The position numbers and the translations under genes are program-made. Shown here piece after piece: positions 36,983 to 45,593 of a stretch of DNA of 64,000 nucleotides (the stretch's first letter is position 1; each line of letters opens with the position of its first letter). Source of the DNA: Maribacter stanieri. Its GTDB lineage: Bacteria > Bacteroidota > Bacteroidia > Flavobacteriales > Flavobacteriaceae. The notes under the pieces are model-generated. The model was not told the DNA's origin and did not search any database. It worked only from the letters and a program-made list of their open reading frames with translations. The DNA lies in the NCBI RefSeq assembly GCF_900112245.1, contig NZ_FOYX01000001.1, positions 1,041,856 through 1,105,855 of the forward strand. Reading direction: 5' to 3'.

Positions 36983-38212
36983 ATGAAAAATAAAGTCAGA
37001 GCGCAGCTTTGCTTCATGATGTTCTTAGAATTTTTTATTTGGGGAGCATGGTTTGTAACCCTTGGTACATTTTTAGGAAACAATTTAAAGGCAACGGACG
37101 GCGAAATAGCATTGGCATTTTCAACACAATCATGGGGAGCTATCATTGCTCCCTTTGTTATTGGAATAATTGCAGATAGATATTTTAATGCAGAGAAAAT
37201 CTTGGGGATTTTACATCTTCAAGGCGCTGTTCTTATGTATTTTATGTACCAAAGTACAGCCTTCGATGGGTTCTATATTTTGGTATTGGCGTATATGATT
37301 TTATATATGCCAACCTTAGCGTTAGTTAATTCGGTTTCTTTTAATCAAATGACAAACCCGGCCAAAGAGTTTTCTATGGTTAGGGTATTTGGAACTGCTG
37401 GGTGGATAATTGCTGGTCTTTCCATCAGTTATGTTTTTAACTGGGATCAAGGTCAGAATATTGGAGAAGGACTATTGAGAAACACCTTCTTAATGACAGC
37501 TATTGCATCATTAATTTTAGGATTGTTCAGTTTTACATTACCTAAAACACCACCAAGAGCGGTTAGTACTGGTGAAGTCAATATCAAAGAGATTTTAGGA
37601 TTAGATTCATTGAGCCTTTTTAAGGATAAGAACTTTTTAATATTCTTTATTTCTTCAGTGTTAATATGTATTCCTTTAGCGTTCTATTATCAAAATGCAA
37701 ATCCTTTTCTAGTAGAAATTGGGATGGATAACCCGACAGGTAAAATGACATTAGGTCAAATTTCAGAAATTGCCTTTATGTTATTGTTACCCTATTTCTT
37801 TACCAAATTCGGATTTAAGAAAACTATTCTTTTTGCCATGGGAGCTTGGGTAGTGCGTTATTTATTATTTGCATTTGGGGATGTTGAAGAACTTGGTTTC
37901 ATGTTGATAGTAGGTATTGCGCTACATGGAATATGTTATGACTTTTTCTTTGTCTCTGGGCAAATTTATACGGATAGTAAAGCAGGTGAGAAATTTAAAA
38001 GTTCTGCCCAAGGACTTATAACATTGGCAACGTATGGAGTTGGGATGTTGATAGGATTTTGGATTGCAGGAAAAATATCTACTGCTTACCTCTTGGAAGA
38101 CGGAAAACACGTTTGGGAAACCATTTGGATGTATCCTGCTGGTTTTGCGTTAGCTGTGTTTATTTTGTTCGCTATTTTCTTTAAAACAGAGAAAATAGAA
38201 TATCAGTCTTAG
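36983..38212 (+). CDS. MFS transporter, nucleoside/sugar permease (NupG-like)
   Basis: The 409-residue protein has twelve hydrophobic helices and the signature start of the nucleoside:H+ symporter family (MMFLEFFIWGAWFVTLG), with GRYF-like motif variants (GIIADRYFNAEKIL). In Bacteroidetes, such permeases often sit next to sugar isomerase and Gfo/Idh/MocA genes and probably import the sugar handled by them rather than nucleosides. It starts on the base after the DinB stop codon, so translation is coupled. This would be the inner-membrane importer of the island. Confidence 0.88.
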   Translation: MKNKVRAQLCFMMFLEFFIWGAWFVTLGTFLGNNLKATDGEIALAFSTQSWGAIIAPFVIGIIADRYFNAEKILGILHLQGAVLMYFMYQSTAFDGFYILVLAYMILYMPTLALVNSVSFNQMTNPAKEFSMVRVFGTAGWIIAGLSISYVFNWDQGQNIGEGLLRNTFLMTAIASLILGLFSFTLPKTPPRAVSTGEVNIKEILGLDSLSLFKDKNFLIFFISSVLICIPLAFYYQNANPFLVEIGMDNPTGKMTLGQISEIAFMLLLPYFFTKFGFKKTILFAMGAWVVRYLLFAFGDVEELGFMLIVGIALHGICYDFFFVSGQIYTDSKAGEKFKSSAQGLITLATYGVGMLIGFWIAGKISTAYLLEDGKHVWETIWMYPAGFALAVFILFAIFFKTEKIEYQS

Positions 38213-38369
38213 ATAAATTCTTTAATTTAAACGCCTGAAAATTGTCACTTAAAGATTGCAGTACTTGTTTTTAACGAGTAAATGCGGCAGATAATTTTCA
38301 AATTATAATAATAGAATAAATCCTTAGGGATTTTGAACAATAATATTTTCAACTTAAACAACAACAAAA

Positions 38370-39509
38370 ATGCCAAAGAAAATACGATTAGGAATATTAG
38401 GTGGCGGAGGAGATTCCCTTATTGGAGTGTTACATAGAGTAGCATCATTTATTAATGATAATTATCAAATTACAGGAGCTGTTTTTAATCCTGATTTTGA
38501 TGCTAGCATGGCTTTTGCCAAGGAAATAGATGTCCCTTTAAATAGAATTTATAAGGATTTTGATACTTTAATAGAAGAAGAATTAAAATTGCCAGAAGAT
38601 GAACGTATTCAAGTATGTTCAATTTTAACGCCAAACTTTTTACATTACCCAATGGCGAAGAAATTATTGGATAATGGTTTCCACGTAATTTGTGAAAAGC
38701 CAATGACCACTTCTTTGGCAGAAGCAAAAGATCTTCAAAAATCTCACGAAAAAGCAGGTACGGTTTTCGCTTTGACACATACTTATACGGGTTATCCAAT
38801 GGTGCGTCAAATGCGTGAAATGATCAAAGCTGGGGCTTTAGGTAAAATTCATAAGGTTGATGCAGTTTACTATCAAGGTTGGATCAATACTATAATTCAT
38901 GATAAAGAGAAAAGATCTTCTGTTTGGAGGTTAGACCCTAAGAAAGCCGGTATAAGCTCATGTATGGGAGATATAGGTGTTCATGCCTTTAATCTTGTAG
39001 AGTATACTACGGGTCTTAAGATCAATGAACTACTGTGCGACTTCAATTACCTTTATGAAGATAATAAAATGGATGTTGATGGTACTGTACTTGTGCGTAT
39101 GGGAGATCATGTTAAAGGAGTAATTAGAGGTAGTCAAGTTGCAACAGGTGAAGAAAACGGATTAGCAATTTCCATTTACGGTGAGAAAGGAGCTTTTCGT
39201 TGGGAACAAGAGCGGCCAAACTTTTTGTATAAATTAAGTGATACGGAACCAACTCAAATTTACAAGCCAGGTCACGCTTATAATTCAGAGCTGTCTTTAG
39301 ACGGAACTAAATTGCCAGCTGGTCATCCAGAAGGTATTTTTGATTCTATGGCTAATATTTATAAAGGTGTAGCCAAAGCTATTAGAGGTCAAGAATACAA
39401 CGACGGCGAATTCCCTACAATGACAGATGGTGTTCGTGGTATGAACTTTATTGAAGCAACGGTAGATTCTCATAAAAGTGGAAATACCTGGGTAGCTTTA
39501 GAGAAATAA
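38370..39509 (+). CDS. Gfo/Idh/MocA-family NAD(P)-dependent sugar oxidoreductase
   Basis: The 379-residue cytosolic enzyme has an N-terminal Rossmann fold (RLGILGGGGDSLIG) and the family EKP motif as Glu109-Lys110-Pro111 in ICEKPMTTSL, with the catalytic His-like region around DIGVHAFNLVEYTTG. Relatives oxidise or reduce sugars and inositols, including 3-keto sugars (E. coli YcjS belongs here). It has its own leader (157-base gap after the permease) with AAACAACAACA just before the start and is closed by a bidirectional terminator. A reductase for an imported keto sugar is the likely role. Confidence 0.9.
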   Translation: MPKKIRLGILGGGGDSLIGVLHRVASFINDNYQITGAVFNPDFDASMAFAKEIDVPLNRIYKDFDTLIEEELKLPEDERIQVCSILTPNFLHYPMAKKLLDNGFHVICEKPMTTSLAEAKDLQKSHEKAGTVFALTHTYTGYPMVRQMREMIKAGALGKIHKVDAVYYQGWINTIIHDKEKRSSVWRLDPKKAGISSCMGDIGVHAFNLVEYTTGLKINELLCDFNYLYEDNKMDVDGTVLVRMGDHVKGVIRGSQVATGEENGLAISIYGEKGAFRWEQERPNFLYKLSDTEPTQIYKPGHAYNSELSLDGTKLPAGHPEGIFDSMANIYKGVAKAIRGQEYNDGEFPTMTDGVRGMNFIEATVDSHKSGNTWVALEK

Positions 39510-39528
39510 TCAAGAACATTTTTGATAT

Positions 39529-39557
39529 AAAAAGAGCCGCATAATGCGGCTCTTTTT
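39529..39557. terminator. Bidirectional terminator between oxidoreductase and ASCH genes
   Basis: The stem AAAAAGAGCCGC/GCGGCTCTTTTT with loop ATAAT gives T tracts on both strands. It serves the plus-strand gene ending at 39509 and the minus-strand gene ending at 39580. Confidence 0.93.
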
Positions 39558-39579
39558 GCTTTTTATAAAGAGATAACTT

Positions 39580-40038
39580 TTAGTATACTTTTTCAAATTC
39601 TTGGCATACAACTATCATACTTTCCCTAGGCTCTCTTTTAAATTTTTGAAGTTCATTGGTAAAAAGATTCCAATAATAACTTTTCCATTGCTCTAATGAT
39701 TTATCACCATAACCCTCTTTTTGGACATATGTTGAGTCAATACTAAAATATGGTTTAAGGGAAACTGATTTTGTACGAACGATACATTGTGCTTCGCCGG
39801 CCCAATTTGTAAGTACAATAAAATCTCCTATTTTGGGTAAAGGCTCATTTCTATTTTGCAAACCTAATAACGAATGGGAAACTGCTTTTTTAGTCTCCTT
39901 TTTGGTCATTTCTGCAAAATTATTGGCATCTGTTTCATTGTCGCCAAAATAGCAAGTTTTAGGTGCGTGTTCAAAAACGTGCTCTAGGTGGGTTTTTAAA
40001 TATTCTCCCCACATATTTTTGGCAGAAGCGTTTTCCAT
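39580..40038 (-). CDS. ASCH-domain protein
   Basis: The 152-residue cytosolic protein matches the ASCH/PUA-like RNA-binding fold: helical N-terminus with MWGEYLKTH, then PKIGDFIVLTNWAGEAQCIVRTKSV, and C-terminal YGDKSLEQWKSYYWNLF. Some members are small-molecule amidohydrolases (YqfB, N4-acetylcytidine), but catalytic Lys, Thr and Glu cannot be assigned here with confidence. It sits between the sugar genes without obvious link to them, on the same strand as the following GMC gene 64 bases upstream, and may be its operon partner or a bystander. Confidence 0.83.
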   Translation of the reverse strand: MENASAKNMWGEYLKTHLEHVFEHAPKTCYFGDNETDANNFAEMTKKETKKAVSHSLLGLQNRNEPLPKIGDFIVLTNWAGEAQCIVRTKSVSLKPYFSIDSTYVQKEGYGDKSLEQWKSYYWNLFTNELQKFKREPRESMIVVCQEFEKVY

Positions 40039-40102
40039 AAGTTGATATTTACTTTAATCTATTGGATTTACTAAACGTTATAGTTCGTGTTTAATTTTAA
40101 AA

Positions 40103-41806
40103 TCATGAAAATTTACCTGATTTTAATTGTTCTGCAGCATGGTTTGCCGCTCTTGCCGTAAAAGCCATATATGTTAAAGATGGGTTTACACAGCTAGAGG
40201 ATGACATAAATGCGCCATCGGTAACATAAACATTGGGAACTAAATGTACTTGATTATTCTTATTTATTATAGAAGTCTTTGCACTGTGCCCCATTCTTGC
40301 GCCACCCATTTCATGTATACCCAGTCCTGGTCCGCTTGCTTCTTCATATGATGATACGTCTTTAAAACCTGCGGCCTCAAACATAGAAACAATTTCTTTC
40401 TTTATGTCTTCACGCATTTTATATTCGTTTTCTTTAAACTCAACATCAAAAGCTAACTGTGGTAAACCCCATTTGTCTTTTTCCGTAGGGCTTAGTGTAA
40501 CTCTATTATCATCATATGGTAAAAATTCACCAAAACCGGTAACACCAATGGTCCATCGCCCTGGTTTTAAAACTGTTTCTTTTAAATCTTTCCCGTATCC
40601 TAATTCACCTATTTCTTTAGACCAATCTCCTCTGCTAGCGGTACCTTGATAACCAAACCCACGCAAATAGCCTTCACGTTTGGTTTTTTCGTCTAAATTG
40701 ACAAATCGAGGGATATAGAATCCGTTTGCGCGTCTTCCCTTATAGTATTTATCTAAATAACCATCAACCTTTGCAGTTGCACCTAATTTATAATGATGGT
40801 CCATAATACCTCTTCCTAAAGCATCAGAATCATTACCAAGACCATTTGGGAAACGTTCAGATTTAGACTGTAGTAAAATACCAACAGAAGCCATTGCAGA
40901 AGCACAAAGGAATATGACTTTGGCTTTAAAAACTATTTTTTCGTTTGTTTCTGCATCAATCACTCTTACTCCTGTAGCTTTTTTGGTAGTGTCATCATAA
41001 ATAATTTCATGCACTATAGAATTTGGTCTTAAGGTCATGTTACCAGTTCGTTCCGCTGCTGGTAAAGTAGATGAGTTGCTACTAAAGTAACCGCCAAAAG
41101 GGCAACCACGCCAACAGCGATCTCTGTTTTGGCACGTTCCACGACCTTCAAACGTTGCTTTTGGATCAGTTATATGTGCTGTTCTGCCTATGGTCACTAA
41201 ACGACCATCGTCAAACTTAGCTGAGGTAGTTTTTTTAAAATCTTCTTCTACACAATTTAATTTCATAGCTGGTTGAAAAATACCATCCGGTAATACTTCC
41301 AAGCCTAATGCTTCACCACTAACCCCAATATATTTTTCAACTTTATCGTACCAAGGCGAAATGTCTTTATACCTAACGGGCCAATCTACTCCAACACCTT
41401 CTTTTTTGTTGGCATCAAAATCAATATCGCTCCATCGGTAGCTTTGTCGTCCCCAAGTAAGTGATCTTCCGCCTACTTGATATCCACGTATCCAATCAAA
41501 TCGTTTTGTTTCTACATATGGGTGGTCAAGATCATTTACAAAAAAGTGCTTAGAGTCTTCTGTAGGTGCCCAATTTACTCGTTTTTGTACATGATATTTT
41601 TTCTTGTCTTCTTTTGATAATTGTCCTTTTAACGGATAATCCCAAGGGTCATCATTCATGGTAGGATAATCTTCGATATGTTTTACCATTGGACCGCGTT
41701 CTAAAACAAGTGTTTTTAAGCCCTTCTCTGTTAATTCCTTAGCGGCCCACCCGCCGCTTATTCCTGTTCCGACAACAATTGCATCGAATATTTCGTCTTG
41801 ATTCAT
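40103..41806 (-). CDS. Second GMC-family FAD sugar dehydrogenase with Cys cluster
   Basis: The 567-residue protein is a paralog of the GMC enzyme at 33646 along its length. It keeps the FAD motif (VVGTGISGGWAAKEL), the C-x5-C-x3-C cluster (Cys225, Cys231, Cys235 in TCQNRDRCWRGCPFGGY), the active-site region GIHEMGGARMG and the C-terminal NPSLTYMAFTARA. It has no signal peptide and no subunit 3 gene beside it. It may share the small subunit at 32999 to reach the periplasm, or remain cytoplasmic. It is divergent from the cytosolic isomerase gene at 41967, with a palindrome between them. Confidence 0.9.
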   Translation of the reverse strand: MNQDEIFDAIVVGTGISGGWAAKELTEKGLKTLVLERGPMVKHIEDYPTMNDDPWDYPLKGQLSKEDKKKYHVQKRVNWAPTEDSKHFFVNDLDHPYVETKRFDWIRGYQVGGRSLTWGRQSYRWSDIDFDANKKEGVGVDWPVRYKDISPWYDKVEKYIGVSGEALGLEVLPDGIFQPAMKLNCVEEDFKKTTSAKFDDGRLVTIGRTAHITDPKATFEGRGTCQNRDRCWRGCPFGGYFSSNSSTLPAAERTGNMTLRPNSIVHEIIYDDTTKKATGVRVIDAETNEKIVFKAKVIFLCASAMASVGILLQSKSERFPNGLGNDSDALGRGIMDHHYKLGATAKVDGYLDKYYKGRRANGFYIPRFVNLDEKTKREGYLRGFGYQGTASRGDWSKEIGELGYGKDLKETVLKPGRWTIGVTGFGEFLPYDDNRVTLSPTEKDKWGLPQLAFDVEFKENEYKMREDIKKEIVSMFEAAGFKDVSSYEEASGPGLGIHEMGGARMGHSAKTSIINKNNQVHLVPNVYVTDGAFMSSSSCVNPSLTYMAFTARAANHAAEQLKSGKFS

Positions 41807-41904
41807 GCTTGAATTTTTATCTTTTTTTGATGGTATTGCCTATATTTATGGCAAATCTCCAAAGTATTGAGAAGAACCCGATACAATTCTTAAATATAAG
41901 ATTA

Positions 41905-41927
41905 TTTGACACACTTTATGTGTCAAA
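41905..41927. promoter_or_regulatory. Operator-like palindrome between divergent GMC and isomerase genes
   Basis: TTTGACACA and TGTGTCAAA are perfect 9-bp arms around a CTTTA core. It is 40 bases before the isomerase start and 99 before the GMC start. The symmetry and length suit a dimeric repressor or activator site. No regulator gene is adjacent. Confidence 0.55.
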
Positions 41928-41966
41928 ACCAACAACTAATTCAAACAACAACAGATAGTATATTTT

Positions 41967-43019
41967 ATGAAAACAATCAAAGGACCAGCCGTATTCTTGG
42001 CACAGTTTGTAGACAGTAAAGCCCCATTCAACTCATTGGACGGAATGTGTAAATGGGCATCTGATCTTGGATATAAGGGAATTCAAATTCCAACTTGGGA
42101 ATCTTTTTTGATCGATTTAGACAAAGCTGCTGAAAGTCAGACCTACTGCGATGAGCTAAAAGCTAAAGTAAACTCTTATGGTTTAGAAATCACAGAGCTT
42201 TCTACGCATTTACAAGGGCAGTTAGTAGCGGTACACCCTGCATATGACTTAATGTTCGATTCTTTTGCTCCTAAAAATGTTCACGGAAATCCAAAGGCGA
42301 GAACTGAGTGGGCAATAGAAACCGTAAAAAAAGCAGCTACTGCAAGTAGAAGATTAGGGTTAAATGCTCATGCAACTTTTTCTGGTTCATTATTATGGCA
42401 TACAATGCACCCATGGCCACAGAGACCTGCAGGTTTAGTAGAAATGGGTTTTGAAGAACTGGCAAAAAGATGGACTCCGATCTTAAATCATTTTGATAAA
42501 GAGGGCGTAGATGTTTGCTATGAAATTCACCCTGGTGAAGATTTGCATGATGGTGATACTTTTGAGCGTTTTCTAGAAGCTACTGGTAACCATAAAAGAG
42601 TTAATATTCTTTATGATCCTAGTCACTTTGTATTACAACAGTTAGATTATATTACATATATCGATCATTACCATGAGTTTATAAAGTCTTTTCATGTGAA
42701 GGATTCTGAATTTAATCCAACAGGAAAAAAAGGAGCTTTTGGTGGTTATAACGACTGGGGCGATAGAGCAGGTAGGTATCGTTCTTTGGGTGATGGCCAA
42801 ATAGATTTTAAGACCATATTTTCTAAATTAACCCAATATGGTTGTGATGTTTGGGCAGTTATGGAATGGGAATGCTGTATTAAAAGTCCAGAACAAGGTG
42901 CTCGAGAAGGTGCTAAATTTATTTCGGACCATATTATAGAAGCGACGGAAAAGACTTTTGATGATTTTGCGGGTGCAGAGATTGATAAAGAGATGCTGAA
43001 GAAAATGTTAGGACTTTAA
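41967..43019 (+). CDS. Cytosolic sugar isomerase/epimerase (xylose isomerase-like TIM barrel)
   Basis: The 350-residue protein lacks a signal peptide and is a TIM barrel of the AP-endonuclease-2 family with conserved metal ligands (DVCYEIHPGEDLHDG, ILYDPSHFVLQ, FHVKDSEFNP, AVMEWECC). The length is typical of epimerases acting on free sugars or keto sugars; E. coli YcjR, a 3-keto-sugar epimerase as I recall, belongs to the same superfamily. It is followed after 11 and 12 bases by two DUF1080 lipoproteins, so the three genes form an operon. Confidence 0.88.
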   Translation: MKTIKGPAVFLAQFVDSKAPFNSLDGMCKWASDLGYKGIQIPTWESFLIDLDKAAESQTYCDELKAKVNSYGLEITELSTHLQGQLVAVHPAYDLMFDSFAPKNVHGNPKARTEWAIETVKKAATASRRLGLNAHATFSGSLLWHTMHPWPQRPAGLVEMGFEELAKRWTPILNHFDKEGVDVCYEIHPGEDLHDGDTFERFLEATGNHKRVNILYDPSHFVLQQLDYITYIDHYHEFIKSFHVKDSEFNPTGKKGAFGGYNDWGDRAGRYRSLGDGQIDFKTIFSKLTQYGCDVWAVMEWECCIKSPEQGAREGAKFISDHIIEATEKTFDDFAGAEIDKEMLKKMLGL

Positions 43020-43030
43020 ATAGAAGGAAA

Positions 43031-43768
43031 ATGAAAAAAATTATAGTAAGTATAGCTTGTTTACTAGCATTTGTTGCATGTAAACAAGAGAAGAAAGAAA
43101 CATCTGAGGTAACTGTTGAAGAAGTTGAAGTTGTTCAAAACGAATGGGAAGTTTTATTTGATGGAACATCTTTAGATCAATGGAAAGAATTCAAAACCGA
43201 TGGTGTCAGCGATGCTTGGAAGATTGAAGGAGATGCTTTGGTTTATACTCCACCTGCTGAAGGGGAAGAGAAGAAAAATCATGATTTAGTTACTAAGAAA
43301 GAATTCACTGATTTTGTTTTAAGTTTAGATTGGAAGATTTCAGAGGCTGGTAACAGCGGTGTATTCTGGGGTGTTAGTGAAGATGAGCAATTTGGTACAG
43401 GTTATCAAACCGGTCCAGAAATCCAAATTTTGGATAATGATAAACACCCAGATGCAAAAGCAGGTACTACGCACCAAGCAGGTGCTTTGTATGACATGGT
43501 CTCACCAGCAAAAGATGTAACAAAACCTATTGGCGAATGGAATACTATGGTCATTACAGTAAATCATAAGGAACATGTTGGTAGTGTTACGTTAAACGAT
43601 ACGGTAATGGTTACATTTCCTGTTGCCAATGAGGAGTGGAATGCTATGGTAGCAAAATCTAAATTCGCAGGCTGGGAAGGATTCGGCAAGTTTACCACTG
43701 GTAAAATTGGGTTACAAGATCATGGAAACGTAGTTGCTTTCAGAAATATAAAAATCAAACAACTTTAA
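43031..43768 (+). CDS. DUF1080 (3-keto-disaccharide hydrolase family) lipoprotein
   Basis: The 245-residue lipoprotein has a signal peptide with lipobox LAFVAC (Cys17) and the DUF1080 concanavalin-like domain: EVLFDGTSLDQWKEF at its start, GNSGVFWGVSE in the middle, AGALYDM, and a final IGLQDHGN. Members in Bacteroides cleave 3-keto-glycosides, hence the newer family name. The GVFWG and LQDHG motifs are the usual active-site region. It is exposed to the periplasm or cell surface and is cotranscribed with another DUF1080 gene and a sugar isomerase. Confidence 0.88.
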   Translation: MKKIIVSIACLLAFVACKQEKKETSEVTVEEVEVVQNEWEVLFDGTSLDQWKEFKTDGVSDAWKIEGDALVYTPPAEGEEKKNHDLVTKKEFTDFVLSLDWKISEAGNSGVFWGVSEDEQFGTGYQTGPEIQILDNDKHPDAKAGTTHQAGALYDMVSPAKDVTKPIGEWNTMVITVNHKEHVGSVTLNDTVMVTFPVANEEWNAMVAKSKFAGWEGFGKFTTGKIGLQDHGNVVAFRNIKIKQL

Positions 43769-43780
43769 TAGCAATAACAT

Positions 43781-44605
43781 ATGAAAAATAGAAACGTTTT
43801 AATTTTGATAGTTGCTTTTTTGGGTATTATATCCTGTCAAGAAAAAGTAACAGTTGATGCTGGTGGTGATGCTATAACAGCAAAGGACAGTGTCATAGTT
43901 TATGAGGAATATATGGGCGATGAGCCTACTACACCAGAAGAAACTGAGTTTTATGAACCAAAGGTTGCGGTAGTTAAGCCAGGCGGTGCTGGTTCTGCAC
44001 CAAGTGATGCCATTGTCCTTTTTGATGGTACTAGCTTAGATAATTGGATCAGTGCAAATGATAGTACAGCGGCTAAGTGGCATCTAAACAAGGATGGCAG
44101 TATGACTGTAAATGACAAGACAGGAAATATACAGACCAAACAGAATTTTGGCGATGTACAATTGCATATTGAATGGAAATCTCCTTTACCCGTACAGAGA
44201 GAAGGTCAAAACAGGGCTAATAGCGGTGTTTTCTTAAATGGAATTTATGAAGTACAGGTTCTAGATCAGAATGATAATCCTACGTATGTAAACGGACAAG
44301 TAGGTTCTATTTACAAGCAACATGTGCCATTGGCAATGGCTTCTGTACCAACAGGTGAGTGGAATACGTACGACATCATTTATCATGCACCAGAATTTAA
44401 TGTGGATGGCGGCAAGATAAAATCTGGCGATATTACTGTTATACATAACGGTGTGTTGGTTCAAGATCATGTTGAACTTAAAGGAACAACACCCTATGTT
44501 GGTTGGCCAAAGAATCCTGCCCATGGTAAAGGTCCTTTATTGTTACAAGATCACGGTGATGATAGCCGGGTTAGTTTTAGAAATATTTGGGTCAGAGAAC
44601 TTTAA
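43781..44605 (+). CDS. DUF1080 (3-keto-disaccharide hydrolase family) lipoprotein, second copy
   Basis: The 274-residue lipoprotein has lipobox GIISC (Cys19), an acidic linker (about 20-60), and a DUF1080 domain with VLFDGTSLDNWISAND, RANSGVFLNGIYEVQVLD, and LLLQDHGDDSRVSFRN. It is diverged from its neighbour, with an insert around DVTIIHNGVLVQDH, so it may take a different aglycone or stereoisomer. It is the last gene of the isomerase/DUF1080 operon, 12 bases after the previous stop. Confidence 0.88.
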   Translation: MKNRNVLILIVAFLGIISCQEKVTVDAGGDAITAKDSVIVYEEYMGDEPTTPEETEFYEPKVAVVKPGGAGSAPSDAIVLFDGTSLDNWISANDSTAAKWHLNKDGSMTVNDKTGNIQTKQNFGDVQLHIEWKSPLPVQREGQNRANSGVFLNGIYEVQVLDQNDNPTYVNGQVGSIYKQHVPLAMASVPTGEWNTYDIIYHAPEFNVDGGKIKSGDITVIHNGVLVQDHVELKGTTPYVGWPKNPAHGKGPLLLQDHGDDSRVSFRNIWVREL

Positions 44606-44620
44606 TATGATTTAACTTGA

Positions 44621-44668
44621 AATAAAGGAGTAGACAAAAAAATACCTTGTTTGCTCCTTTATTATTTA
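44621..44668 (+). terminator. Probable terminator of the isomerase/DUF1080 operon
   Basis: AATAAAGGAG at 44621-44630 pairs with CTCCTTTATT at 44654-44663, with a large loop that contains a further ACAA/TTGT pairing. There is no clean T tract, so it is a weak terminator. Confidence 0.5.
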
Positions 44669-44707
44669 TGTTGGGTGACTGTTTTACATTAAATTTTTCA
44701 ATTACCT

Positions 44708-44715
44708 TACCTTTG
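44708..44715 (+). promoter_or_regulatory. Promoter -7 element of the yicC-gmk-nadD operon
   Basis: TACCTTTG is an exact TAnnTTTG match, ending 20 bases before the yicC start codon. No clear TTG is present at the expected -33 distance. Confidence 0.55.
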
Positions 44716-44735
44716 TCTTATTCTAAAATGTATTT

Positions 44736-45593
44736 ATGATTCAATCCATGACCGGCTTTGGAAAGCATGTAGTTCAATTACCTAATAAAAAAATTACGGT
44801 AGAAATAAAATCTCTTAACAGCAAGAGCATTGATTTAAATGCACGTATGCCTTCTAGTTATCGTGAAAAAGAATTAGAACTAAGAAAATTGGTGGCTAAT
44901 TCTTTGCTTAGAGGTAAAGTAGATTTTAATCTATATGTAGAGCTTACTGGTGATACTACTTCTACTCAAGTGAATGAAGTTGCCGTTAAACAATATATGA
45001 ATCAGTTGAAAAACATTGCCGATGGTGATGATTTAAGATTGCTAGAAATGGCATTACGTTTTCCTGATGCTATGAAAACGGATAAGGAAGATATTGATGA
45101 GGAGGAGTACGAAGCTATCAAAGAAGCTTTGCAAGGTGCATTAGTAGAAATCAATGAGTTTAGATCTGAAGAAGGAAATGTATTAGAAAAAGACTTTTTA
45201 GATAGAATTACTTCTTTGAATAAATTGCTAGAAGAGGTTATTGCAATTGACCCAGATAGGCAAGCTACCATTCGTGAGCGCTTGGAAAAAGCGGTACAAG
45301 ATTTAAAAGCAGATGTAGATGAAAATAGATTTGAGCAAGAGCTTATTTACTATTTAGAGAAGTACGATATTACCGAAGAAAAAGTTCGCTTGGCAAATCA
45401 TTTAGATTATTTCAGTAAGACATTACAGTCAGACGATAGTAATGGTAAAAAATTAGGATTTATCTCTCAAGAAATAGGTCGTGAAATCAATACTATTGGT
45501 TCTAAGGCAAACTTTGCACCCATGCAACAGATTGTGGTACAAATGAAAGATGAGTTAGAGAAGATTAAAGAACAAATGTTAAACGTATTATAG
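44736..45593 (+). CDS. yicC: YicC-family protein (putative endoribonuclease)
   Basis: The 285-residue cytosolic protein starts with the family signature MIQSMTGFGK and has the C-terminal DUF1732 domain with KLGFISQEIGREINTIGSKAN. E. coli YicC and Bacillus YloC are reported RNases; the acidic ends of this family bind metal. It is the first gene of yicC-gmk-nadD with zero-base spacing to gmk (stop TAG directly followed by ATG). This gene order is common in Bacteroidetes. Confidence 0.93.
   Translation: MIQSMTGFGKHVVQLPNKKITVEIKSLNSKSIDLNARMPSSYREKELELRKLVANSLLRGKVDFNLYVELTGDTTSTQVNEVAVKQYMNQLKNIADGDDLRLLEMALRFPDAMKTDKEDIDEEEYEAIKEALQGALVEINEFRSEEGNVLEKDFLDRITSLNKLLEEVIAIDPDRQATIRERLEKAVQDLKADVDENRFEQELIYYLEKYDITEEKVRLANHLDYFSKTLQSDDSNGKKLGFISQEIGREINTIGSKANFAPMQQIVVQMKDELEKIKEQMLNVL

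Noticed and set aside
39580..40038. ASCH protein as part of an RNA-modification system
   Set aside because: No nucleic-acid-processing partner is adjacent and catalytic residues could not be assigned.
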